Of a stretch of DNA of 64,000 bases, positions 20,777 through 33,241 are shown piece after piece; position 1 is the stretch's first letter; the number at the start of each line of letters is the position of its first letter. The notes below the pieces were generated by a model that was not told the origin of the DNA, did not search any database, and saw nothing but the letters and a program-made list of their open reading frames with translations. Origin of the DNA: Agarophyton chilense (Eukaryota > Rhodophyta > Florideophyceae > Gracilariales > Gracilariaceae). The stretch covers positions 496,001-560,000 of the forward strand of contig JARGXX010000121.1 in the NCBI GenBank assembly GCA_030374765.1, written 5' to 3'. The translations under genes were made by a program, and so were the position numbers.

Positions 20777-21145
20777 TCATGAACTTCCTTCATCTTTCTT
20801 CGCAATGGCGATCTTCTTCTCTTTTACGTTTTTGAGTTTCCGTTCAGGTTCAGGTTTTCCATCTTTGGAGTGGCCAGTCATCGCCATCTTGCGATTAATC
20901 ATATCTCCATCAGTAGGACTCCCGGGAATCGCAGGACGGTTATTTGTAACACCTTCTTCTGTAGTCTCCCCCTCCTTGGGCAGGTTCAAGGGAGTCGTCA
21001 TTACCTGAGTAGATAGGTTCAGCCTAGTGACAATTGTCAGGGTTATCAGAGATCCTTTCGCTGAGGTAAAAGAACCTGTAATGTCATTTTCCGAACGGTT
21101 TCGTAGGTCAGACAAGCCGCGGGTTATGTGCGGGAGAATCTCTGG
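20777..21145 (-). pseudogene. Truncated 3' end of Gypsy-2 pol (unit A)
   Basis: It is identical in sequence to the C-terminal tail of the integrase frame at 33242-33610. It is cut by the duplication junction at 21145/21146 and then reads into copia LTR sequence, giving a chimeric 150-codon frame to 21229 of no biological meaning. Confidence 0.85.
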
Positions 21146-24100
21146 TGACCCTTGCACCGCCCCGAGACAATGAGGACGGAGAGAACAAGGGGGTACACCT
21201 TGTGCCCACTCGAATTTCCCCGATTCCAACGTGCGTTTGCTTGTGCATACTACATTCTAGACCAACAGCCCCCCTGCTCTGCATATGACTACCTACAATA
21301 TTTATGCGCCCAGCTTCAGAATTCTTTTTTGTCTTTAAATTTGCACAACCCACCACATTTTGATCCCATGAAATATGTACAAGAATGACGTCGTAACTTT
21401 TGTCGATCAAAAGAAACTATTTCTTTACTGCTCCATATACGGCACCAATTGACACTACCAAACAATATATGCACCTCTAGAACTACCGCTGCACGACAAA
21501 ACTTTACCTAGTGGTAAAAAATCCGTGGTCGAAAAAGTCCAGGAAAAATTGGTAACAACCAAGAAAACCAAGTGGAAATCGTTTGTCAATTTTTTTAACT
21601 TTTTGCAGTATATCCTCTAATTTGAGTTGTCTCCGGTCTGATTTCTTCTTGAAATCGTGTCACAAACTGCCGTCGGCGCACAAATAACCCTTTGAATAGC
21701 TTTTATTGTATTTACGCTGCTTGGCTGTTAATTTTCTAATGCATGGCACACTTTTGGCTAACTACATCCACCCGGATATCTGAAATTGGGAAAAAGTCGA
21801 CGATATTCTGGAATGAATTCATAAATACGTGACCATTTTTTCCCTGTCTGAACTACCAAATGTGCGGCAAATATCACTAGAAGACACCTAACATCGTAGG
21901 TTCTGGTCTCATTGAAAATATATATCGACTGCAAGTTATGTGAGGGGCCTGTTCGGGAAAGCTGCTAGGCTCAAAAAGGTTTATGACAACTTTTTTCGAC
22001 GTATTCTTTCGAAAAGTTCTTTTTTAGACTACTTAGAATCTTTTTTTGAAAAGTTTGAGCCTGAGTAGCTTCTTACTATTTTGAGCAGCCCGCAACGTTA
22101 TTCTCCACTATCCCGTAGGTGCGGATTACCTCAAAAGCGTTTGGTAGTTCGCTTTTTTCACAAATGCGGCAAAACTAACCTTTCCATACTTTCTTTATCT
22201 TATGTTTTCTACACATGTTTTTCTGCTTTGACACTACTCAATTTCAAGTTGAAACTCTATTCGGTAAAAGAGTAAAGATGCACGTCGAATTCAACTCGTC
22301 TTGACTGTTGGTCTTTTGATTGTTTTGCAGAACTTCTAACGTCTTGAACGTATTAAATAAGCTTTTCGTATCTTGCATTATGTCGGTCATGTCTCTATGC
22401 ATTCATTGCACTCGATTCTTTTGGTACTGAGTTTGTTGTTGTGAAGGATCTTGGTACCACTGGAAGAGAAACCACTACTGAGATTGGTACCTGCGTGGAT
22501 AAAATGCTTGGCTCTGGACTCTCTGGTAATATTATGGACTGTGCCTTTACGAAGAAGATCGATTATTCTCAGAACACCAAGGCTTCAAATGGCGACCATA
22601 GCTGCACCTCAACGGACCATGTATGCGCCATTTCACAGTTACGAGGTACGACAGAAAATAACTCCTCTGCACTTTCTCAAGCCGCTGCTGGACACAAGCA
22701 GTGGTGAGTTCCTTTGATCGACCACGAGTATAGTGCATTCTTTTTTAATATACAAATATGTTGATGTAAACTCATATCTCTTATACATCTGAGATACTGA
22801 GAGCGATAGTTGTAGGCTTTGTGCCGCTGTTCCAAATCGTTATGTGCCACAATCACAGTCTGGTGTTGCTTTCGCTGTTGTCCTATCATTGGTTCTTCTT
22901 CTGTCTCTGTCTCTTCATGCTCTTTCGTTTCTCCCGAAAACCAGTCACTGTATTTTTTATAATCCTCTGTTCCGTTCGGTGTGTTTTCCGAGAAATCATT
23001 AGCCCATTCGTAATTCATTGGCGTTTGTCCCATAGTGCTCTCAGCTCCTGACTTTGACGCTGCCGATCGTTTGGCGGCTGATATCCATGCGCTAGACGTT
23101 GTGGCGTATATTTCAGCTCTACTCCGAAGTGAAGTTCCGACGGCATGCTGCAGCGCTGCATCATGTATGTTCTCTATGGTAATCGTATATGAACTATACC
23201 TCTTGTTCCCAGGATATCCTATACTTTTGCGCTGTGTATGGCTTCTGTAATGTGTTTTATATGTGATATTCTTGTTGTTTTATTGTTCTTTTTTGAGTGC
23301 GCAAGGGTTGTTGAGCCCATACCGTATGTCTCACGTACCGCCGTATCTGGAGTGTTATCTCCTTTTTACACGTATTGCTCCTCCCATTAAGCTCCCCGGA
23401 TTCTCCCCTTTAACACATTTCCTTTCAAGGACAGTCGCTCACAAGGCGACGCCCGCTTCACTCGGTGTTTTTATTGAAAACCAATTGCTCTCGAGTAAGC
23501 TCCAGTCTCTAGTGAAATACCATATAAACTGGTCACCCGGCTTAGAAAGATGAACACTTCTGTGTATTAATTGGTCACCTAGACCGGAACTTACGTGTCT
23601 CGCACGCCATAGGATCCTCATTGGATTTCTGTACGAGATATTTCGATCAAAGAACCGAAGTTTGAACCATCATCAAGGAATGTGGTTTTTCAGAGAACAT
23701 TCTGAATTTGATGTAACCGGTCGCTGAGTTCATCCGTCATCTAGAAGTTTATTTGTGATGATTTGTGAATCATAGTTTGTTACTGTATTTTTTAGAAGTT
23801 TTCTTATCGGTATAGATTTTGGTTGTATCGATTGCGATATGAATCGTTTAAAATTGTCTGAAATTGTGTTACTTTTTCGCAACTTGTGGTCTAGATTACC
23901 AGTTAATATTGGTCACGATTCCAACAATAAGCCGCTCGAGCAATGATAAACCGAGTCAGCGGTACCCTGCTTAGTCACCTCCACGAAGGCTGGAAACCGT
24001 TTGTACCGTCAGACGAGAAGAAAGTCGAAATTGACAAGAGGCGCTGGATTATCTTCGGAGATACCGACGAAGGTTGCTCAAGATGATGCTACCTCATCTA

Positions 24101-25256
24101 AACATGATTCTATGGAACTTGCAGCCTTTTTAGCTGAATTTGAGCCACTCTGTGCAGAATCAGCGTCTCGAAGTTCTTTCTGGAGCAAATGGAAAGTCAA
24201 TTTAACTTGCTAAGATCGTCTTTAAAAACATTACAAATGTAGTATTTCGCCGTAAAGAACTGAAAATCTGAACCAGATTAGGTAGCCAATGCAATTCAGA
24301 CAATCCAAAAAAACCTCAATGATTTGCTAGAAGAGCAGGGAAATGCCACTGGGGCTTTACTAACATTGCGAGTTAATGATTCCAAGATCCTCTAACGTTT
24401 CAACCATCGTTTGGTGTAATTAGAAACTGTGGTGACCGCACCGTTGTCAATTACACACCGGGAAGTTCAGAATGCACAGTTGATTGTTTGCCAACACGCA
24501 GTCACGCAAGCATAAGTCGAAGGAGCATAATATTTCTGCAAAACTTTCGAAATCAAGAAAGGTGACAAGGAACAGTGACAGTGATGAAGAATGCGATAGT
24601 TCGGAGGAGCGTTATTGTAACTCGGAAGACTCCGAAGAAGACAAGTCATGAGAGAATGGTCGCTCGAGCGAGGATAACACTCGCAGGTCGAGAAGAAAGA
24701 AGAGTGGTCAACCGTCGCGTGCGATAGTTCCTAAAATCAGGATTGTTCCGAGCGGATGAGCGTCGTGTATGAGTGTACCACGTGTACGAACGGAAGCACC
24801 GGTTGAAGGTAGGGAGAATGGACTTTTGCTGCCAACAGGAACCGTCCGGAACGTGCGGAGGGGAGGGACGGCTTGAAAACCTTTAGTAGAACCGTTTGGA
24901 ATAGTCGCTAATATGCGCAGACGAAAACGTTGTAAGGCGTTGCGTGCTTACCGTTACCTATAAAGGTGGCAGCGGCCCAGCCCGGGTACTTAGGTTCATC
25001 GGAGCTCATGTCCTACTGTAAAGCGTACCCTATTCCAACGAAAAATAAAAATAATTACTTAGTTTATCCCAGTGTTCATCCACGTGTATCCATGCGGTTG
25101 TTACGTCATCCGTTCCGCAGTGGGACGTTCCTTTCCATCCTATCGTCCAAGTGTCCCGCCCCGGTATCTCTGTTCGGGTGGGTGGCAGCCTCACGTAGGT
25201 GAGTGGCCGTCAAAAGCATTATCCACTCCGCCGTCCGTTCGGTGTGCCATTCTCGC

Positions 25257-25523
25257 TCATCCTGGCCCAAAACGAAGCGCGATACAGCGGTAGAACCGTC
25301 CGGCATATCGAAAGAGAAACCACTCGCGCATACATGGGTGCATATAAAAATGGCGATAGCAACTTTTGATGTTCCATGACATGACGGTGTGCTTTTTATG
25401 TATTTTTAACGCTGACGGAGTCATTGTTTCTATTTTTACGCTCCCCCTTGGCCAGTGCTTGGTCTGACGCTTTAAGTTGACCACAAAGCGTCGCTTTCGA
25501 TCCTCGCTTTCCCCATGCCTCAC
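25257..25523 (-). pseudogene. Second YR-retroelement RT fragment, opposite strand (unit B)
   Basis: The 88-codon frame reads RKRRFVVNLKRQTKHWP, a helix, then MSWNIKSCYRHFYMHP and RYAGRFYRCIALRFGPG. This parallels the plus-strand RT at about 28010-28290 (VINLHRQSKHWP, SWDILSGCRHLRLH, GQFYRFIALPIGW), so it comes from a related but distinct DIRS/Ngaro-like element in the other orientation. Sequence on either side is not recognisable. The frame is open only in unit B; unit A has an extra T. No catalytic YxDD box is present. Confidence 0.65.
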
Positions 25524-25702
25524 ATTGGAGGCCGAAGATATAAGCTCTCCCTAGTTCACCCTCTTCTTGACATACTCTGTGCGCACCTCTTTCTACAACC
25601 CCTCAACACATCCTCCACGTAAATCTTCCATCCCAAACACCTTGTCCTCCACCGACTAGAGAATATCCCGAAGTATCTCTCCAGATCTGTGCGATACGGT
25701 GA

Positions 25703-26005
25703 ATGGGTACAAAGTATCTTACCTTACAGCAAATAAGAGATAATCCCGCCAACGAAGCTTTGAGCGCCAATGGTCAACGTTTAGAACTGTTTTCTCCCAT
25801 AGGAGCTGTACAACCGTGCTCTTGCGGCCCCTCCACGACTTTTTTCTCATCTTCGATCCCCAGCAGCCCCATCCGGGCTTCTGTATCTCGAACTTTTACA
25901 ACCACGGCTTTCATTACTATTCAAAGGTGCATTTTCGATTTTTTTTGCGGCGCGGACCTCAATCTTGAAATTGAAAGCGACTGGAGCGGCCCAGTAGACT
26001 TATGA
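25703..26005 (+). CDS. Hypothetical short ORF (unit B copy of 13238-13540)
   Basis: It has the same 100-codon frame as the unit A copy, with no family recognised. Confidence 0.2.
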   Translation: MGTKYLTLQQIRDNPANEALSANGQRLELFSPIGAVQPCSCGPSTTFFSSSIPSSPIRASVSRTFTTTAFITIQRCIFDFFCGADLNLEIESDWSGPVDL

Positions 26006-26743
26006 AAAGAAACTGTCATACGCTTGTTCCATGAGAAAAGACATCTCTCTGGAAACTTCCATACCCTGCTGGCTCAGTTAGTAAAAGTACTAAGCTCTTA
26101 TGGAAATAATTTCAAGTGTTTCTTCCGAAGCGTTCTCGACTAGAGCCAATCTTCTTCATTAACCTTTTTATACCTACAGGGTTCCTAGCCACTATGGAGT
26201 GAGGCTATGTTACTTTAAAAAGCTCGCTTCATTCAGGTACTTCTATCTATGGGATCATTGTTGATCCCGGAAACGGGGTTTGGTAAGGAAGGCGTCTTTA
26301 AAAAAGTTTAAAGTATGTTGCATGCGCGATAGGGACATGATAGCTTCGCTCAAACACACTGCTTTCTACGACCAACATCGCGAAATCAGGCTCGGTATCT
26401 GCGGTGGGAAAGTTGCGTCGCCTGGGTTTTTGGATCACCTAAGCAGCACACACAGTGACGAAAAGTCTGGGTATGCCGCGCCAGACGCACTCGATGCGAC
26501 GTTTTCATTGTCAGATATGACCGCGTCAGCACTCTGAGTGTGTAGTTTCGAACCTTTCACCGCCTCTTGCATTGAGGGGGATTTCTTTGTGATCAAATAA
26601 ATAGACATACCCGGCAAAACGCGGGAGACAGCTTCACTGGCGTCCCCCCCGACTATCTAGGTGACGCTCGGGTGACGACGTGTCGACGTGGCAACTGCCT
26701 ATTTTCAAAAGAGCTTCACCCGCATACAAGAGTGTATACGTTT

Positions 26744-29742
26744 TATGTACACAGTTTTATATGATTGAAGACACACGGGGAGTAAGCCGCAGCTGTAATC
26801 TTCTGTAAGTGTACCGGCCGTCTCGACGGCGGTGGTGGGATACGAACATGCCCAAGCTCTGCCGCTCGCGTCCATCTTGCTCGATATGTCTATTCCTCTT
26901 CTCAGAGTGAAACTACCCTACGACAAGGCGGTGACATCTTCGGCCGAGTACGACCCGAGTACTCCAGAGTGTAATAGAGCGCAAAAACCAACCCCTTCCA
27001 CCAGTCGGCGCTGCCGGTACCGGACAGGCGCCGGTTCAGGATCGTCCCGCCTCCGACTCCGTTCGGACGGCATGGGCGACAGCCAAACCGCATCGCAAGC
27101 AACACGCCGAGGTTGTTCAAGAGCTCCACACCCTGCCTTTCGTGGATGCAGGAAGCATCTCAGGTCGAGGACCGCATGTCCCTGGGACCCACATGGTGTT
27201 CTTCAAGTAACCTTCTGTTCAAACCTCAAGAGTAAGGACCGACGATCTGCTAAGGAATTCGAGTATATCAACGCCGCCACTTTATGGACTGACATGGCCA
27301 TCACGGCGCTGACAATGGAATAGGTGGAAAGCGGGATTCTACAAGACCTCGCTGGACGCCTCGCCCTCGCCGAGGAAGCGATGACGGCTGTGCGCAAAAT
27401 GCTGACTATGCGCGCAAAGTACTTCAAGGACATTACGGAGCACGGCATGCACATGGCTAGGCAAATGATTTTCTTAGTGGAGCAAAGTAACGATGCCGTG
27501 TTCTCTGAAACTCATCGCTCAGCGTGAGACACACTGGCTGCCATTATTGAGACCGAGGCTTCTAAGAATATGGCTAAGGTCCGTCTGGAAGCCGTCGGTA
27601 AGAGGAAGAAGAAGGGGGCCAGTAAGGCCGCTGTCGACAGTGACCAGTCAAAGTGACTAGCTCTTCGGCGATGGCGTTGACGCCATCTGCTGCGAAGTTC
27701 CAGGAAGGACGCTCTTTGTGGAGAGAGATAGAATTGAGGGCCGACCGCTGGTAGTCGATTCTTGGCGCCTGAGGATACTTGAACCCGGCAATTTGCTACG
27801 GTGTGCGCGACATGCCGAGCGTGCCGTTCACAGAGGGTCTAGTATTGCCTGCAATATCCCAGACAAAGGAAAACCGGTTCTTTGCCCGCGGCGATCCATA
27901 TTGAAGAAAGAAGAATGGATTATACGAGGAATAACGGAGGCCTATGCTCGAAGGCAAGAGTCGATCGGACGTATAGTTTCGCCTTTCTTCGTGGTGTGGC
28001 ACGGAGATGGAAAAGACCGGAAGGGGGGTTTGTAATCAACCTCCATCGTCAGAGCAAGCACTGGCCGCACCGAGAAATCAAGATGGAGTCTCTGTTTTCA
28101 TTCGCAACGGAGGAAGAGGCCCGCGACCACCTGATTTCGTGGGATATACTGAGTGGCTGTCGGCATCTCCGTCTGCACTCGGACATGTTTGGTACGTTTC
28201 TGTTCCCTTCCCAAGGCCAGTTCTACAGATTCATAGCGTTGCCTATCGGGTGGAGGCCGTCGGCTTTCTGGTTCACCAGTATGATGTGACCGGTAGTGCG
28301 GTTCGTAAGGGAGGAGTGGTCCTGGCGCATCCTTCTGTACCTCGAAGACTTCTTTCTGGCGCCATCGCCGCCTGGAAGGGCGGCCCGGAAGGGCAGCGAC
28401 TCTCGCGGACTGCGCCAGTGAGAAAGAACGGCTGAGTCGCCTTTTCAGGCGCCTGAGATTGCAACGATATCCGACGAAAACTGGCTGGGATGGTGCACAA
28501 CAGCTAGAGCACCTCGATATGCACCTAGACACTGTCTCAATGCGGGTGTTGGTTTCGGACAAGAAGGTGGGGCGCATCCGCTCGCTGTCTCGTCGAGTGC
28601 TGCCACATGCGCAGAAGAATCGTCATCGCTGTCTCGTCGAGTGCTGCCGCATGCGCAGAAGAATCGTCATCTCGTTCCATTGGATTTGCTGCGACACTTC
28701 TGTGCGGTGTGTGTTTCTTTTTCTCTGGCGTTGCCTCTCGCTCCTTTCTACACGCGCTCCCAGTATTTAGACACGGCTAAGACAGAGAAAGGGGAGCGGG
28801 AGGAGCGGGATCAAAGTCCGCATCGAAGTCGAGCTCTGCGAGCCGCAGCGGAGTACGAACGCAACGACCGCGCGAAGGGGGCCGGGGCAGAGCCGCGGCC
28901 GAAGATTTTGGCTCTCCCCTCCATCCACGCTTATTGCACGTCTTGCGTACGACTGAGACGGCAATCGATGCGAGATCTGCATTTGTGGCGGTGACCCACA
29001 AGGGGAGAGGGGGGCGAGCTGCGTCTGCAGTCGGACCATATTGCCATGCATAGCCACTCCTCCGATGTTAGGTACTGCGGTACGTTGGGCTAAAACATGG
29101 ATGCTAGTGTGCCGGGCTCGTGAAAAGGACAGGGTTTCTTGACGGGGATGAACTGCCAATAATCCATTACGCTTCGGGAACTTTGCGCCGCCCGCCCCCT
29201 TCTTGCGCGTCCGTTTGCGCAATCCATCTCAAGTCAACGGACTCGTCGTGGCGGTCTTGAGCGCTATATTATCGGCGTCCAAACTGATGATAGCGGAGCT
29301 CCTCCGACTACGCAAGCTACTTAAAGCACTGGGAATCTCCTTCGAGGCCCGCTGGATTCCCACGGCGGTGAATCGCTTCGCAGACTCTTTGTCTCGGACC
29401 TGAGACCCAAAGAACTTCCGCGTGTCGCGCAGGATAGTTCAATCCATCAAGGAACAACAACGCTTCGACAAGTAAGTGTTCTCGCGCCGCCCCCTCAAAA
29501 ACCCGTTTCAGGCCAGGATCAAGTGCATCGGTACGCAGATACAAGAATACTGGGGAGACGGTCGAGCATGCCTTTGGAATCGGCCATCCGACTTTCAACC
29601 GTTAGTGGTGGGGAAGACAGAGGTGTAAGGCGGGTTCCGGGTGTTATTGGCCCCTTACTGGTCGGCTCAAACTTGGTATGAGTACATGATCCGTCTCTCC
29701 ACAAACCTTACCATCTTGGAATCACCGAGCTCCCCGGTCTTC
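26744..29742 (+). mobile_element. YR (DIRS/Ngaro-like) retroelement, left part (unit B): terminal repeat, gag, RT, RNase H
   Basis: This copy is physically joined to Gypsy-2 and, across it, to the recombinase at 41331. Contents: terminal repeat 26744-26902, gag 27324-27656, RT 27865-28781, RNase H 29203-29403 and linker to 29742. Domains and lesions are as described for unit A. The order gag, RT, RNase H, recombinase fits tyrosine-recombinase retrotransposons, which integrate without a DDE integrase. Confidence 0.75.
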
Positions 29743-30315
29743 TGTAGAGCAATCCGAAATGGGGTAATACCTCTCGGGTGTTCGAGTCCTGCACTCGCGA
29801 AGAGAGGTAACTCAGTGAACGAGCCTTCGTGCCACCGTCGTGTGGCTGTAAGACCACGGTGGTTCAGGCAATACTTACGAAGGTGATAAACCCAGGAAAA
29901 AGGGAAGAATCAATGGGGCATCCAAGGATAAGGGTTTTCCGTGGACAAAGGCAAAGTGTAGGCCGAAAATGTAGGCCGAAATAGGACGCATGACCAAGAG
30001 TACAGACCTATGAAAGGTGTATCCACACTGGATAAGCGAAATAAAGATGGGTAGTTCTAGACAGTGAACTACACGTGTCCACTATAGTAATGCAAACCAA
30101 TCCTGGTCCATACACGTATCATGTGTATAACTCCAGCCTGGCAAGTCCATCCGTCCACTACGGTACTACTGCAGAGACTTAACGAACCTACCTTCTAAGG
30201 AGTCTAAATTACTAAAAACTAATACAACTCGTAAAATCGTTGATGTGTTCCCCGGTATATCGAATGCCATACGAATGGTGCCCTGACCGGTTACACGCAC
30301 ACGCTTTGCTCTACA
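29743..30315 (-). repeat. 3' LTR of Gypsy-2
   Basis: This 573-bp LTR is shorter than the 5' LTR by one internal gap. Shared blocks include ATACCTCTCGGGTGTTCGAG, GTGTAGG.CGAAAATGTAGG, GTGCAAACCAATCCT and ACCTTCTAAGG. It is not a solo LTR, because a polypurine tract and pol sequence adjoin it. Confidence 0.8.
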
Positions 30316-30331
30316 TCTGCCCCTCCTTAAA
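30316..30331 (-). promoter_or_regulatory. Polypurine tract of Gypsy-2
   Basis: The minus strand reads TTAAGGAGGGGCAGA directly against the 3' LTR start TGTAGAG. This is the expected place and composition for the plus-strand primer and fixes the element's orientation. Confidence 0.75.
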
Positions 30332-30400
30332 GTTGGAGTACGCGGGAAACATCTCAATCCGAAGCGACGTACGAACAATGTGAAAGGCAGTCTTTCCATC

Positions 30401-31030
30401 ATGGTTGTCACCGATGTTCCGGTTCCTCGTCAGAAACTCTCGCCTGACTCACTCAGCCCGAGTAATTCAAACATCTGCTCTTCTGCAAAATCTCAGCATG
30501 CTCAACCTTTTCCAAACGAAATGAGTACCTTTTCGCACAACAACGATCAAGTTCCTACCGGTGCGTCGAGCTCTGCGGGATCAAAATATAACAGTGGTTT
30601 CCTATCAGCTCTGTTTCATCGGGGAACTTCGCAACATTGCCTGAACAACCTCGTCGACGCTTCCGTGTGGAACTCATCTCAAGCGATGCTCGTCTCAGCG
30701 AATGAATCCGGTTGGATATCGCGCGAATCGCTGGTGGTGCGAGATCCTTTTCAGGATAATTTCCTCTACTGCAGAGTCCCCTGGTTCCATCCCACTATGG
30801 TTCTCAACAATCAGTTGATCGACTCCTTTGTGGAGGAGGAGTACCTTCCCGGGGAACTTCCGGTTCAAATTGTACGTTCCTTCGATTGGAGGACCTGCAT
30901 CGCGGCTGACCCTAATAAGCTCCTATGCACGAGAGATGAAAGTCTCGATGATGCGAGGTCCGCTATGGTGCTGTTGGCCTGTCAGCGACTCAACCGCACC
31001 TTCGGTGATTCTCCTGTACCGTTAAAGTAG
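30401..31030 (+). CDS. Antisense ORF of Gypsy-2, unknown function (unit B, joined to the full element)
   Basis: This is the second copy of the 209-codon frame. Here it can be placed with certainty inside a complete element, 86 bp from the 3' LTR and running away from it, opposite to gag-pol. Antisense ORFs in the 3' region are known from some plant Tat-lineage gypsy elements, but no sequence likeness to those could be judged. Downstream in-frame and shifted open segments to about 32035 suggest a longer ancestral protein. Confidence 0.5.
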   Translation: MVVTDVPVPRQKLSPDSLSPSNSNICSSAKSQHAQPFPNEMSTFSHNNDQVPTGASSSAGSKYNSGFLSALFHRGTSQHCLNNLVDASVWNSSQAMLVSANESGWISRESLVVRDPFQDNFLYCRVPWFHPTMVLNNQLIDSFVEEEYLPGELPVQIVRSFDWRTCIAADPNKLLCTRDESLDDARSAMVLLACQRLNRTFGDSPVPLK

Positions 31031-33241
31031 AACTTTTATGTGCCTTTCTACCGAACTCGCAGTGAAATATCCTATGGGGATAACCTAGCTTCTCTCCGGA
31101 AACGGAGTATCATGGTCCTGGTGTTCACAAGCTTTCCCCATACATGACGTGTTGGAGCAGACCGATTCCCCGAGCAGAATTTCGATGTGTATCGCGACAA
31201 TCTCATAGATCCTTTTCTCAGATGATCCGCATCGAGCGAAAAGCTCGTGCTCGGTTCGGGTATTTCTTACTGTATCCGAACGTTGAGGTTGAACGCCTCC
31301 ATCCGCGTTTCCTTCGAGGGAAGTACGTACCCTTTTCCAGATGGTGTAGTCAGGTCAAAGGATCCCATGGGTATTACGCAGAACATCCTCAGAGTCATAC
31401 TCACATAGGGCCAGGATTTTGAGCCGATGAGCACTGGAACTTGGTCCTGGCCGAATGGGAAATCCGCGTTACGGCATTCATCCTTTGGGAGGCCAATGAT
31501 AAAAATCGATTGTGGTATCTTCCGATGGCTCTTCGGTCAATCATTCGAGCACTTAATCTCTACCCAGAGTTCGGCTCTACGACAATTGTCGTGCAACTCA
31601 TTACTTACTGAGTTTCATCCACAGTGCCGACAAGCCTCTCCGTATGAATGGTCTCCGAGACGCCGGCATCCAGGTGCTGGTGACTTTTTGTACTACGACC
31701 CATAGGAGGGTGTGGTTACAACCGCTGCCCATGCGGGGGCGTTGCACCAACGGACTCGAGGCATTCCGGCAGGACCTCCAACTGGATTTGTATACTCTGA
31801 CACTGCTCCTGTTACAATCGATACCGATGATCCAAACGTGGTTAACGAGGATGTTGTCGCCTTTGAAGGGACCGTTCCTGTGGGAGGAGCCGGTCCGAGT
31901 GGCGATACGGATGCTCCGGCGGGTTGGGTATTTACGGCGCGCGCGCACCGATTCCGGTTGATCCGTAAGTTTCGGCGATGCGCCTTCATCTCCAATCCCT
32001 TGGTGTGGAATTCCCTCTCAACATATTGGATATGACAGAGCTCTTAGCCCTTGCGGCGCAGAGCTATCAACCAAATGCTGGTGCCTCCCAAAGATGGGGC
32101 TGTTCCTTCGACCGGGGTGTAGTTGTCCCAAAGGGAAGTGGGTTCACCTCCATATAGTGCATAGGTGACTCGAGTAGTTGTAAACATCATCTTTTCATAA
32201 TAACTTCTGTTCATCTCGACTTCTTCAACTTCTCGACTTCTTCGACTTCTTCGACTTCTCGACTTCTCGACTTCTCGACTTCTCGATTGATTACACTTCA
32301 AACCGATGAGCGGAGTCTTCCACAAAACAGCGAAATGCCGTTTGCGATGGAAAAATCCGTCCTAACGAAGAATCTCGTGTTTTAAACTCCCTGTGCAGCG
32401 TGGCGGAACACCAAGAGGGTCATAGCGACTCTCAATAGCTTGGCACTAACATGCGCCGTGCCACGGCACGGTGTATCAGCGAGATTGTAGTGTAAAATTG
32501 TCGCTTGTGCAGATGTCAGTTCCATAGTATAATCTCTATGGGGAATGTAAGACGGCAGCAGCCGAGAGACGCAGCGTCTCTGAGTAAAGTTTTACGACCA
32601 GGAATCAAATCCCCTGCGCTTTTCAATTTCCTCTTGTCCCCCTCGATCCTGCTCTTCTTTTTCTGTACGCCCCCTTAAATAGACTACTCTGTCTCTTTTG
32701 GGTCTCTTCTGAACTCCTACGATTTTTTCGTTATACCATTCTCTCGCCACGTCGCTTCCGCCTCTTCCAGGCTGTGTCTGCATTTTCAGCTGCCGTCTAT
32801 TATCGTGCCTCTAGTGCTATTCTAGCTCCTCCGCTCCGCTTCCTATTTGCTCCTCTGCATTCGGAGCATCCCATTCTCAACTGAACTCTAAACGCTCTCT
32901 ATCTGTTCTACCTCTGCCCTGCTGCCTTGCTCATCTCTTCGTTGTGGTCTTAATATCAATTCCATACGACCTCCTGTTCTGTCATTGTTCATGCGTGTAC
33001 TGGATGCCTCTGCACGTGCCCTACCCGGAAGTCATTTTGATTTCTGGAATCTCACAACAGTACCATCCAGGATATCTTTTCTGCATTGTAAATTCAGAGA
33101 TCCGTTTAAGGACGGTTCGTGGCTCACTCGTGTGTGACATAACGTCTCCACGTGTTACTGTGCAGTGCGCCATTGTTTCCCAGCGTTTTGCTGTACAGTA
33201 CATGTGATCTCTTCTCTGCAGCAGTACCAACCTGGTTCCAT

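Larger units (their letters stand above)
8680..21145 (+). repeat. Tandem duplication, unit A (12,466 bp)
   Basis: Unit A is followed directly by a near-perfect copy (21146-33610). The offset is 12,466 up to a T-run near 12965, where unit B is one base shorter, and 12,465 after it. The A/B junction joins gypsy pol sequence (CTCTGG) to copia LTR sequence (GACCC) with a single shared T. Differences noticed by eye are few: 9071, 12256, 15068, 18308-18309, 18483 and some others. The unit carries fossil copia, an RT fragment, the left part of a YR retroelement and the 3' part of Gypsy-2. Confidence 0.95.

Noticed and set aside
20777-21229. 150-codon chimeric frame at the unit junction
   Set aside because: It fuses the gypsy pol tail to copia LTR sequence across the duplication junction.
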